NCBI GenBank assembly: GCA_037133755.1
Contig: JBAXNN010000003.1
Coordinates: 124,001 to 188,000 of the forward strand
From: F1-60-MAGs149 sp037133755
Lineage (GTDB): Bacteria > Actinomycetota > Thermoleophilia > Gaiellales > F1-60-MAGs149
Direction of reading: 5' to 3'
Length of the DNA: 64,000 nt
Below the pieces are notes generated by a model. It worked only from the letters and a program-made list of their open reading frames with translations. It did not search any database and was not told the DNA's origin. Of this stretch, positions 49,208 through 56,646 are shown one piece after another. Every line of letters starts with the position of its first letter. The stretch's first letter is position 1. The position numbers were made by a program, and so were the translations under genes.

Positions 49208-49846
49208 GTGGCACTCACGAAGCGACAGCAAGAAATCCTGGACGTTGTGCAGGAGTACATGGAGCAGAAGGGGTACCCGCCGACCGTGCGCGAGATCGGG
49301 GAGGCCGTCGGCCTCAACTCGCCCTCGACGGTCCACGCGCACCTCAAAGCGCTCGAGGAGAGCGGGGCGCTCACGCGCGACGCCACCAAGCCGCGCGCGA
49401 TCGACCTGACGGAGCGACGCGACGCCCGTGCCGCGCAGGCACAGCGTGTCGAGCTCGATGAGATGCCCGGCGTGCGGCTGCTGCCGCTGGTCGGCAGCAT
49501 CGCCGCTGGTGCGCCGATCCTCGCGGAGGAGAACGTCACCGAGCACATCGCGGTACCCGAGCAGATCACGGGGAGTGGCGAGAACTTCCTCCTCAAGGTG
49601 CGGGGCGATTCGATGATCAATGCCGGCATCCTCGACGGCGATACCGTCGTGATCCGCCGCCAAGAGGATTGCTCCGACGGTGAGATCGCTGCCTGCCTTG
49701 TCGACGGTGACGAAGCCACGGTCAAGCGTCTGCGCCGCATCGACGGGCGTGTGCGCCTCGACCCCGAGAACGACCATCTCGAGCCCTTCTATCCCGATCA
49801 TGTCGTCGTCATGGGCGTCGTGGTGGGCGTCTTCCGGAGAATCTGA
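49208..49846 (+). CDS. lexA: LexA repressor
   Basis: A 212-residue LexA. Residues 1-70 hold the winged-helix DNA-binding domain (KRQQEILDVVQEYMEQKGYPPTVREIGEAVGLNSPSTVHAHLKALE). The self-cleavage site is SIAAGAP with A100-G101; the catalytic pair is Ser135 in RGDSMI and Lys173 in ATVKRL. On DNA damage RecA filaments trigger cleavage and release SOS genes. GTG start with GGAGG upstream, and two LexA boxes directly before it. A small zinc-ribbon gene follows 3 bp after the stop. Confidence 0.97.
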   Translation: MALTKRQQEILDVVQEYMEQKGYPPTVREIGEAVGLNSPSTVHAHLKALEESGALTRDATKPRAIDLTERRDARAAQAQRVELDEMPGVRLLPLVGSIAAGAPILAEENVTEHIAVPEQITGSGENFLLKVRGDSMINAGILDGDTVVIRRQEDCSDGEIAACLVDGDEATVKRLRRIDGRVRLDPENDHLEPFYPDHVVVMGVVVGVFRRI

Positions 49847-49849
49847 GCA

Positions 49850-50068
49850 ATGCTTACCGCTGACATGCACGCCACCATCCCGATGACCGGATCGCTTCAG
49901 GATCTGCTTGATGCCTGGGCGCCGCACGACCACAGCGCCGTTGACGGCGTGTGTGTGGTGTGCGAAGGCGAGACGTTTCGTGTCGAACTCCGCGGCGGGT
50001 CGCGCGCCCACGCCTGTCGCGAATGTGGCTCCGTGCTCGAGGACGAGTCCGCCCGCACGTCGGTCTGA
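49850..50068 (+). CDS. small zinc-ribbon protein
   Basis: A 72-residue protein with two Cys pairs, VCVVCEG and HACRECGSV, spaced about 33 residues, a plausible zinc ribbon. The N-terminal part MLTADMHATIPMTGSLQDLLDAWAPHDH is helical. It starts 3 bp after the lexA stop and may be part of that SOS-controlled transcript. Similar small CxxC..CxxC proteins accompany lexA in other actinobacteria, function unknown. A possible role in DNA-damage response is inference from position only. Confidence 0.72.
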   Translation: MLTADMHATIPMTGSLQDLLDAWAPHDHSAVDGVCVVCEGETFRVELRGGSRAHACRECGSVLEDESARTSV

Positions 50069-50100
50069 CGCACGCGGGCGACGTGTGCTGGAATGAGCGC

Positions 50101-50523
50101 ATGTCGCCCCGTCGATTTTTGCTTGCGGCCGCTACCGCGGTGATGCTCGCCTTCGCCGCGGCGCCGGCAAACGCCGCGCAGGTTGTGAATGGTGCGATCA
50201 CCCCGTCGAAGCTGAAGGGTCGGTCGACGGCGGTGATGTTCTTCCATCCGTTTTGAGGCACGTGTCAGGCCGAGGCGCCTGAGGTCGCGCGGTTCGCGTC
50301 GACGCATCCTGGCATCCGAGTGATTGCGGTCTCGGCAGGTACACGCGCCGACACCCAGGCGTTCGTCGCGCAGCGCTTCGGTGCCGCGCCCGTGGACGTC
50401 TACGTCGATGAGCTGCACACCATCGACCGCGCGTTTCGTGTCGTCACGCATCCGGTGTTCCGCTTCGTCACCGCCGGCGGAGCGCTTACCAAGCGGGCCC
50501 CCGCGGGCTTCCCGTTCCGCTGA
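50101..50523 (+). CDS. exported thioredoxin-like selenoprotein (in-frame UGA, UGTC motif)
   Basis: Read through the UGA at 50254-50256, this frame gives a 140-residue protein: signal peptide (residues 1-25, MSPRRFLLAAATAVMLAFAAAP then ANA), then STAVMFFHPF-U52-GTC55 QAEAPEVARFASTHPGIRVIAVS and a THPVFRFV segment matching the cis-Pro strand. U52-x-x-C55 is exactly the thioredoxin/TlpA CxxC position, so the stop codon replaces the nucleophilic Cys. Codon usage after the UGA stays high-GC and in frame to the TGA at 50521. TGGAAT ends 6 nt before the ATG. Alternative explanations are a sequencing error (TGC/TGT to TGA) or a recent nonsense mutation. Confidence 0.72.
50265..50282 (+). promoter_or_regulatory. 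SECIS-like hairpin after the UGA
   Basis: TCAGGC (50265-50270) pairs with GCCTGA (50277-50282) over a CGAGGC loop whose second base is G. The loop starts about 14-17 nt after the UGA, near the range used by bacterial SECIS elements, which lie inside the coding sequence just downstream of the Sec codon. The lower stem is weak (G-U pairs and a mismatch). Confidence 0.5.
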
Positions 50524-50574
50524 ACAACGGAAATCGCTCTGGCCTGTGCGCCGTGCGGACGGTATTCTCAACGC

Positions 50575-50931
50575 GTGCTCTCGACCGATGATCTGCTGCT
50601 CAATCGCTCCCAGCGGGATCTCTACTGGGAACTCGAGGGCTCTGAGGTTGCCGATCTTGAACGGTTTGCCGAGCGACTCGTGGCTCGCGTGGTGATCCTC
50701 GTGCGCCAGCGGTGCGTCCACGGGCGGGAAGCGGCGGCCACCCTCGCGGAGGCAGAGCGTGTGCATGAACTCGTGGTCGAGGATCTGCGCTCTGACGAGG
50801 CTCGGGCAGCGATCTGGAGCCTCGTCGAAGGGTTGACGCGTTGGCCATGGGGTCCCGCTGCCTACGGTGCGATTGATCGCCTCGTCGTGGCGGGAGCGAT
50901 TGTCGACGAGTTGGCACGGCAGCCTGCGTGA
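50575..50931 (+). CDS. small protein of unknown function
   Basis: A 118-residue helical protein (RDLYWELEGSEVADLERFAERLVARVVILVRQRCVHGREAAATLAEAERVHELVVEDLRS). I do not recognise the family. The GTG start at 50575 follows TATTCT by 6 nt (leaderless). Its TGA overlaps the GTG start of the PlsY-like gene (GTGA), suggesting a coupled, perhaps membrane-lipid-related, partner. Confidence 0.7.
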   Translation: MLSTDDLLLNRSQRDLYWELEGSEVADLERFAERLVARVVILVRQRCVHGREAAATLAEAERVHELVVEDLRSDEARAAIWSLVEGLTRWPWGPAAYGAIDRLVVAGAIVDELARQPA

Positions 50932-51515
50932 CGCTGCACTACGTCATCGCCGGCGTCGTCGGGTACCTGCTTGGCTGCATCTCGTTTGCCAATCTGATCG
51001 CGCGACGCCATGGCGTTGCCGACCTGCGCGCCACAGGCGACCGCAACCCCGGCTACTGGAACGCACGCAGCAGCATCGGCATCCGCGCCTCGGTCCCGAT
51101 TCTGCTGTTGGATGCCGCGAAGGCGGCGGCCGCCGTCGGCGTCGGCCTTGTCCTGGCGGGAACGTGGGGCGGCATCATCGCCTGGTTCGCGGTCGTGATC
51201 GGTCACATGTTTCCCGTCACGATGCGCTTTCGGGGTGGCCGCAGCGTCCTTTGCCTCGTCGGCGGTGCGCTTGTCCTCGTACCGCTCGCCTGCATTCCGG
51301 CTGCCATCGCTCTGCTGCTCGTGCGCTGGCGATGGGACTTCGCGCGCGGCGCGCAGGCCGCGCTGATCGCGGCTCCCTTCGCCGTCTGGGTGATCTACGG
51401 CGCGGGGCCGGAGCTCTTCGCCACCGTCGCGCTGCTCTGCGTCATCGGTGTGCGGTCGGCACTCGCAGATCGTGCGCTCAAGCGTGCCGGCATCGATAAG
51501 AACCGGTTCGGCTGA
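50928..51515 (+). CDS. PlsY-like glycerol-3-phosphate acyltransferase, diverged motifs
   Basis: A 195-residue protein with about five membrane segments and the order of PlsY landmarks: YLLGCISFANLIARRHGVADLR (motif 1), then TGDRNPGYWNA in place of GSGNxGATN (motif 2), and GHMFPVTMRFRGGRSVLCL in place of GHxFPxFxxFKGGKGV. PlsY makes lysophosphatidate from acyl-phosphate and glycerol-3-phosphate. The changed motif 2 residues raise doubt about acyl-phosphate use. GTG start overlaps the previous gene. Confidence 0.8.
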   Translation: MTLHYVIAGVVGYLLGCISFANLIARRHGVADLRATGDRNPGYWNARSSIGIRASVPILLLDAAKAAAAVGVGLVLAGTWGGIIAWFAVVIGHMFPVTMRFRGGRSVLCLVGGALVLVPLACIPAAIALLLVRWRWDFARGAQAALIAAPFAVWVIYGAGPELFATVALLCVIGVRSALADRALKRAGIDKNRFG

Positions 51516-51517
51516 CC

Positions 51518-52642
51518 TCAGGCGGAGTGCGCGTACGTGCGGCCGCGCCAGCGGCGGTTGGGGCGCACGGCAGACCAGATCAGGCGCACAACCGCAAGCG
51601 GATCTGCGAGCGGCGCCAGCCAGTACGAGCGGCCTGGGTGTTCGTAGTTGGGCCGGAGCACCACGTGGAAGAGCAGGCGCACAGCGAGCAAGATCAGCGA
51701 CGGAACGGCGAGCAGCGGCTGGCCTGTCCAGGCTGCGGCCACCAGCATTGGAACCGGCAGCGCCATCGTCAGCGTGAGCGTCGCGATATCCAGCACCTGC
51801 TCCCGCGCTGTGGCAACGCCGGGGAGGGCCAGTGAGCGGCCCCACTCGCGCCAGGCTTCGCTCGCCGACGAGTGCATGTCGACGATCAGGAGGGGCGCTG
51901 CGTCGACGAGTCCCAGCGCCCAGCCCTCGCGGACGAGATGCCGAGCGAGCGCGACGTCCTCGGTCATATTCGCTGCGACTGGTGCCCAGCCACCTGCAGC
52001 GCGAAAACGCTCAGTCGGCACCAGCAGACATTGGCCGTTCGCGATCGTCCGCTGCGAGCGCACGGGCGCGACGGTCGGTGGACCAAAGCGGTAGACGAGG
52101 GTGGCGAGCAGCGCAGGGTGGAGGATGCTCTCACCCATGGTGTCGACGGCGAACCGCGGCCCTGCCGTCAGTGCGTCATACCCGCGCTCCGCAGCAGCTG
52201 CCAACAATGCGTCCGGCAGTGCCGGGTCGGGACGGGCATCGGCATCGAGGCACAGCGTCCAGGGAGCGCTGGCGAGCGCCAGGCCCTGTTGCAGGGCATG
52301 CTGCTTGCCCACCCATCCGGTGGTCGGCTCGACGCCACGCACCAGACGGACGCGGGTATCGGTGGCGGCGAATTCCTCGACGATCACGCCCGTGTCGTCG
52401 GTGGAGCGGTCGTCGACGACGATGATCTCGTGCACGGAGGCTTGGCAGTGCGCCAGCGCAGCAAGCAGCGGCCCGATGCGCTCGGCTTCATCGCGGGCGG
52501 GAATCACGATCGAGACAGCGTCAGCAACGGCGGGCACGCCAGCGCGCAGCGGGGCCCCGCGCTCTCGTCCACGTGACAGTCGCGCGAGCACGACCGCACC
52601 CGCAATGGCCTGCAGCACGGCGATGAGCCAGAGGATCGCCAC
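51518..52642 (-). CDS. CrtQ-like family 2 glycosyltransferase
   Basis: A 374-residue GT2 with an N-terminal membrane helix (AILWLIAVLQAIAGAVVLA), the catalytic domain (VSIVIPARDEAERIGPLLAAL; EIIVVDDRSTDDT; LCLDADARPDPAL, i.e. the DxD) and C-terminal hydrophobic segments. The whole plan resembles CrtQ-type glycosyltransferases of carotenoid (staphyloxanthin-like) pathways. The GTG start at 52642 lies 3 nt past the stop codon of the CrtA-like gene, so they form one unit. Confidence 0.85.
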   Translation of the reverse strand: MAILWLIAVLQAIAGAVVLARLSRGRERGAPLRAGVPAVADAVSIVIPARDEAERIGPLLAALAHCQASVHEIIVVDDRSTDDTGVIVEEFAATDTRVRLVRGVEPTTGWVGKQHALQQGLALASAPWTLCLDADARPDPALPDALLAAAAERGYDALTAGPRFAVDTMGESILHPALLATLVYRFGPPTVAPVRSQRTIANGQCLLVPTERFRAAGGWAPVAANMTEDVALARHLVREGWALGLVDAAPLLIVDMHSSASEAWREWGRSLALPGVATAREQVLDIATLTLTMALPVPMLVAAAWTGQPLLAVPSLILLAVRLLFHVVLRPNYEHPGRSYWLAPLADPLAVVRLIWSAVRPNRRWRGRTYAHSA

Positions 52643-52644
52643 GG

Positions 52645-53346
52645 CTACAGCCCCAGGAGGTTGCCGAGCGGATCGCTGCCGCCGAGCGTGCCCGTGCTGC
52701 CCGTCGGTCGGAAGCGCGCGAACAGCTCCTCCGCGTACCAGTCCTCTCGCGTGCGGCGGCGGATCGCCTCGCGGTGGGCGTCGGTGCCGTACGCGAAGTC
52801 CTTCATCGCCTGCTCGGAGGCCCACACGGAGAGCGTGCCCTGCCGGCCCAGCGGCGATTCGCCAAACCCGACGCTCGCCAGCAGGCCCGGATTGCGTTCG
52901 AGATCGAGGTCGATCGGTGGCACCGCCGAGTAGAAGGCGCGTGTCTTGCGCAGACGCACCGTGGCGCGCGTGATCACGGCGAAGGGGCCATCACCGGGTG
53001 GTGCAGGCTGGGCGGGGAAGGGGTTCGAACCACCCCAGGCTCCCGCCGATTTGACAGGCACCATTCGCACGGTCCAGACCTCCGCGGCGTGCTCCCGCCA
53101 GCGCTGCACGATCGGCGATTCGGCGAGGAAGTCATCGAGCGCATCCTCTGACTCCCATCCTGCGACCAAGCCCCAGCGCAGCAGATCGGGCTTCCACGCG
53201 AACGAGGTGCCCTTGGCGGTGCCGACGAGGCGCTTGAAGGTGAGTCCCGGTGTCTTGGCCAGATCCGGGCGATCCAAGCCCATCCGTCCGAAGGCCCAAC
53301 GGAGCTCGTCACGCGGGTACGTGACGATGGAGACGGAGGCGATCAT
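52645..53346 (-). CDS. CrtA (spheroidene monooxygenase)-family protein
   Basis: A 233-residue protein resembling CrtA/spheroidene monooxygenase family proteins: VSIVTYPRDELRWAFGRMGLDRPDLAKTPGLTFKRLVGTAKGTSF, then FAVITRATVRLRKTRAFYSAVPPIDLDLERNPGLLASVGFGESPLGRQGTLSVWASEQAMKDFAY, the family core with WASEQAMKDFAY. CrtA introduces keto groups into acyclic carotenoids, though many soil bacteria carry homologues with unproven roles. It is upstream of the CrtQ-like gene, consistent with carotenoid modification (inference). Confidence 0.85.
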   Translation of the reverse strand: MIASVSIVTYPRDELRWAFGRMGLDRPDLAKTPGLTFKRLVGTAKGTSFAWKPDLLRWGLVAGWESEDALDDFLAESPIVQRWREHAAEVWTVRMVPVKSAGAWGGSNPFPAQPAPPGDGPFAVITRATVRLRKTRAFYSAVPPIDLDLERNPGLLASVGFGESPLGRQGTLSVWASEQAMKDFAYGTDAHREAIRRRTREDWYAEELFARFRPTGSTGTLGGSDPLGNLLGL

Positions 53347-53404
53347 GTGCGAAGGCTATCGCGCGTGTTGGGGTTGTCGGCCCAGCGCGATCCGGGGCTA
53401 CCCC

Positions 53405-53441
53405 GAAAAGGCCGACGCCCCCGCCTTGTGGCGGGGGCGTC
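53405..53441 (-). terminator. terminator of rnpB
   Basis: On the minus strand GACGCCCCCGCC pairs with GGCGGGGGCGTC around ACAA, followed by GGCC and TTTT. It directly follows the 3' end of the RNase P RNA. Confidence 0.88.
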
Positions 53442-53447
53442 GAGGAA

Positions 53448-53782
<335 letters not shown>

Positions 53783-53839
53783 GTTCGGGATTGTACCGGT
53801 TGTCGCGACATCGCCCATCAGCGACGGTACGCTCCCGCT

Positions 53840-54349
53840 ATGGCTCGGGCGATTCTGCTGATCGGACCCGTCGGCTCCGGCAAGTCCACGACGCTGCACG
53901 AGATCGAGGCGATCCTCGACGGCCGTGGAACGCCTAACGCGATCATCGATCTCGACTGGCTCGCGTGGGCCACGCCGCCTGCCGACAGTGGCGTCTCCAA
54001 TCACGAACTCCTAGTCCGTAACCTGGCCGACGTCTGGGGGAACTTCCACGACGTCGGCATTCACCATGTCGCCGTCGCGCGTGCCTTGCGTGACGCAGCC
54101 GAGGTGCAGTGCGTGCGCAATGCGCTGCGCGGGTGCGAGACCACGGTGGTCGAGCTCGTCGGTGATTTCAACGTGCTGCGCGAACGGATCCGGCACCGCG
54201 ACAGCGGCTCGGAGCTGGCGGAGCACCTCGCAATGCTCGACGCGTTCGAACGGATCGAGCACGATCTGCGGCCCGACGCCGTCATCAAGTTCGATGGTCA
54301 GACGCCCGAGCACATCGCCCGCGACGTGCTCGGCATCGCGGGCTGGTAA
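53840..54349 (+). CDS. P-loop nucleotide kinase-like protein
   Basis: A 169-residue protein starting MARAILLIGPVGSGKSTTLHEIE, with the P-loop GPVGSGKS at residues 9-16, an Asp-Leu-Asp segment (AIIDLDWLAW) and a later VVELVGDF strand and arginine-rich lid region (LRERIRHRDSGSE). It resembles small ATP-dependent kinases of the AAA_33/chloramphenicol-phosphotransferase-like group; substrate unknown. TACGCT ends 6 nt before the ATG at 53840 (leaderless), so longer in-frame extensions through the RNase P region are rejected. Confidence 0.82.
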   Translation: MARAILLIGPVGSGKSTTLHEIEAILDGRGTPNAIIDLDWLAWATPPADSGVSNHELLVRNLADVWGNFHDVGIHHVAVARALRDAAEVQCVRNALRGCETTVVELVGDFNVLRERIRHRDSGSELAEHLAMLDAFERIEHDLRPDAVIKFDGQTPEHIARDVLGIAGW

Positions 54350-54359
54350 GCGCGGAGGA

Positions 54360-54392
54360 GGGTCGCCCCGAGCGGTGCGCTCGAGACGACCC
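54360..54392. terminator. hairpin between convergent kinase-like and PPIase genes
   Basis: GGGTCG and CGACCC plus CCGAGCG and CGCTCG pair around a GTG loop. It lies 11 nt past the kinase-like gene stop and 21 nt before the PPIase stop and can serve both strands. No U tract. Confidence 0.55.
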
Positions 54393-54412
54393 TGATCATC
54401 CGCAGCAGAGGA

Positions 54413-54874
54413 CTAGTCCTCGACGATCGTGACCGTCATGGTGATCGGCTCGGTCGGCATGTCGCGACCGTCGCGATCGACGGCGGAGATGGCGTCGATG
54501 ACGTCCATGCCCTCGATGACCTCACCGAAGACCGTGTGCTTGCCCTTCAGCCAACCGCAATCCTCGGCGGTCACGATGAAGAACTGCGAGCCATTGGTGT
54601 TCGGGCCCGCATTCGCCATGGCGAGCTTGCCGCGATCCACGTTGTGGTGGTTCTGCTCGTCCTCGAACTGATAGCCCGGGCCACCCGTGCCCGTGCCCTG
54701 CGGGCAGCCGCCCTGGATCATGAAGTCGGGAATGACGCGGTGGAAGATCAGGCCGTCGTAGTAGCCATCGTTCGACAGCTTGACGAAGTTCTCAACGGTC
54801 TTGGGAGCGTCATCGGGGAAGAGCTCCAGCACGATCGTGCCCTTGCTCGTCTCCAGGTTGGCCTTGGTCGCCAC
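54413..54874 (-). CDS. cyclophilin-type peptidyl-prolyl cis-trans isomerase
   Basis: A 153-residue single-domain cyclophilin. The core reads NFVKLSNDGYYDGLIFHRVIPDFMIQGG (catalytic Arg in FHRVIP), QFEDEQNHHN, LAMANAGPNTNGSQFFIVT and LKGKHTVFGEVIEGMDV, all diagnostic. No signal peptide: cytoplasmic folding catalyst. Good ribosome binding site is not obvious; TAGGCT about 33 nt upstream may be the -10 of a leadered transcript. Confidence 0.95.
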   Translation of the reverse strand: MATKANLETSKGTIVLELFPDDAPKTVENFVKLSNDGYYDGLIFHRVIPDFMIQGGCPQGTGTGGPGYQFEDEQNHHNVDRGKLAMANAGPNTNGSQFFIVTAEDCGWLKGKHTVFGEVIEGMDVIDAISAVDRDGRDMPTEPITMTVTIVED

Positions 54875-54959
54875 AGGTGCGCCTTTCGGTCGAAGGTACG
54901 GGAAAGCCTAGTGGCCTCCGGCTCGCGGTGACGCGGCGAAGCGGTCATGCTTCGGTGAA

Positions 54960-56066
54960 GTGCATCACTTCGCATCTCACCTAGCGCATCACGCCGACGC
55001 CGACACGGCGATCGACGTGGTAGCCGATCACATCGATCTCGAGCTGCGCGGCTTGGCACCGTCGCTCGTGATCGTGGCCGCGTCAGACCACTTTCGCGAC
55101 GAAGCAGACGCCGTGCGGCGTGCAGTCGTTCGTCGATTTCCCGGTGCCGCTGTGGCCGGCGCGATCATCCCCGGTGGTGTGATCGGCGTGCGCGAGGAAA
55201 CTGAGCGCCAGCCGGCGATCAGTCTGCTGGCGGCCGTGCTGCCCGAGGGGGCGACCGAGGTGATCGAGCTGGATCATCCAGACGAGCTCCCCGCTGACGC
55301 GGAGACCCTCGCGGTGTTTGCCGATCCCTACACGCTCGAGGCAGAACGATTGCTCGATCGGGCGGACCGCCTCGGCATCGGCATCGTCGGTGGGTTCACG
55401 GGTGGGTACGGTGCCGGCAGCGCGCGCCTGCTCACGCGCGACGGCGTCCGCACCGCTGGCGCCGTCGCCATCCGCTTCGACCTGCCGGGGGTTGAGGCGC
55501 TCGTCTCGCAGGGCGCCCGGCCGATTGGCAGCGACCTCGTGATCACCGCCGCGGAGACCAATGTGGTGCTCGAGCTGGCCGGCAAGCCGTCCGCCGAGCA
55601 GCTTCACGCCGTGCTGGGAGCGCTGTCGCCGGAGGACCTGCAACTCGCGCGCGCTGGTCTGATGGCCGGCATCGTGATCGATGAGAACCGCCCGGAGTAC
55701 GACGTCGGGGACTTCCTCGTGCGCGGACTGCTGGGTGTGGCCGCCGACTCGGGTGGTTTGGCTGTCGCGGCCGAGCCGCGCGTGGGGCAGACGTTTCGGT
55801 TCCACGTGCGCGACGGCGATGGTGCAGACCACGATCTGCGACGCGTACTGGGCGCGGCCCAGCCCTCGGTCGGTGCCGCGTTGATCTTCGCGTGCAACGG
55901 TCGCGGTCGGCATATGTTCGAGGCGCCGCATCACGACGCCAACGTGGTGGCGGAGCTGCTCGACGTCCCGCTCGTCGGCGGCTTCTGCCAGGGTGAGTTG
56001 GGCCCTGTCGCGGGGGCCAATCATGTGCATGCCTTTACCGCGACGATGCTGACGTTGCCGCTCTGA
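54960..56066 (+). CDS. FIST-domain sensory protein
   Basis: A 368-residue protein with the FIST N domain (HFASHLAHHADADTAIDVVADHIDLELRG ... LVIVAASDHF ... GAIIPGGVIGVREE) and FIST C domain (GGLAVAAEPRVGQTFRFHVRDGDGADHDLRR ... ALIFACNGRGRHMFEAPHHDANVV ... LVGGFCQGELGPVAGANHVHAFTATML). FIST proteins sense small ligands, probably amino acids, and often pair with signalling proteins; none is adjacent here. CATGCT ends 8 nt before the GTG start. Confidence 0.9.
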   Translation: MHHFASHLAHHADADTAIDVVADHIDLELRGLAPSLVIVAASDHFRDEADAVRRAVVRRFPGAAVAGAIIPGGVIGVREETERQPAISLLAAVLPEGATEVIELDHPDELPADAETLAVFADPYTLEAERLLDRADRLGIGIVGGFTGGYGAGSARLLTRDGVRTAGAVAIRFDLPGVEALVSQGARPIGSDLVITAAETNVVLELAGKPSAEQLHAVLGALSPEDLQLARAGLMAGIVIDENRPEYDVGDFLVRGLLGVAADSGGLAVAAEPRVGQTFRFHVRDGDGADHDLRRVLGAAQPSVGAALIFACNGRGRHMFEAPHHDANVVAELLDVPLVGGFCQGELGPVAGANHVHAFTATMLTLPL

Positions 56067-56097
56067 CGTCGCGTCAGAAGGTGGACATACCCGCATT

Positions 56098-56207
56098 TGC
56101 ATACGCGGTATGCAGCCGATGACAGCGCTACATTCCGCGGGTATTTCACGGGCGTGAACGGGTTATCGCAATCCGTTTATAACTGTATGATTCGTAATAC
56201 CGCGGTA
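56098..56207 (+). promoter_or_regulatory. palindromes upstream of MarR-like gene
   Basis: TGCATAC-GCG-GTATGCA (56098-56114) is a perfect 17-bp palindrome, and TACCGCGGTA (56198-56207) a perfect 10-bp palindrome. Both are in the AT-richer 186-bp gap before the MarR-like gene, with TATAACTGTATGAT between them as a possible promoter. They are good candidates for autoregulatory sites. Confidence 0.55.
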
Positions 56208-56252
56208 CGGCGCGATGCCGCAGCGCACAAGAGACAGAAAGACGATCACCGC

Positions 56253-56642
56253 ATGAGCAGCTCCGCAATGGCACAGAAGGCACTTCCCGGGTTCCTTGAG
56301 TCGGTGCGTGTGGCCGATCGGGCGCTCCTTGATGTCGCCCGTACGCGTCGCTTGCGTCCGATGGAGGCCTATCTCCTGCTGATCCTGCTCGACGAAGACG
56401 ACGCGGTCAGCACCGCACACGTCGCCGCGCGTATCGCCGCCTCTTCGAGCCAGGCCAAGCAGCTCGCGCTCGCGCTGCAGGTACGGGGACTCGTGGCGCG
56501 CCGCGATCGCACGGGCCTGACGGCCCTCACCGACGAGGGACGCGCAGAGGCAGCCGATCTGGCCGCCGACGTCGTCACGGCACTGCAGCAGCGCCTCGGT
56601 TCGTTCGACGCCGCCAGCGCCTGGCGCGCCGTTACCGCCTAG
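56253..56642 (+). CDS. MarR-like winged-helix regulator
   Basis: A 129-residue protein starting MSSSAMAQKALPGFLESVRVADRALLDVARTRRLRPMEAYLLLILLDEDDAVSTAHVAARIAASSSQAKQLALALQVRGLVARRDRTGLTALTDEGRAEAADL. The central helix-turn-helix and wing (REGLVARRDRT type) give a MarR-like regulator. The usual ligand and targets are unknown. Its leader has two palindromes. Stop is 4 nt before that of the convergent lipoprotein gene. Confidence 0.75.
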   Translation: MSSSAMAQKALPGFLESVRVADRALLDVARTRRLRPMEAYLLLILLDEDDAVSTAHVAARIAASSSQAKQLALALQVRGLVARRDRTGLTALTDEGRAEAADLAADVVTALQQRLGSFDAASAWRAVTA

Positions 56643-56646
56643 GCGG

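Noticed and set aside
50101..50256. A short signal-peptide protein ending at the UGA at 50254.
   Set aside because: It would stop in the redox motif with no folded domain; the frame continues with good codon usage and thioredoxin-like features.
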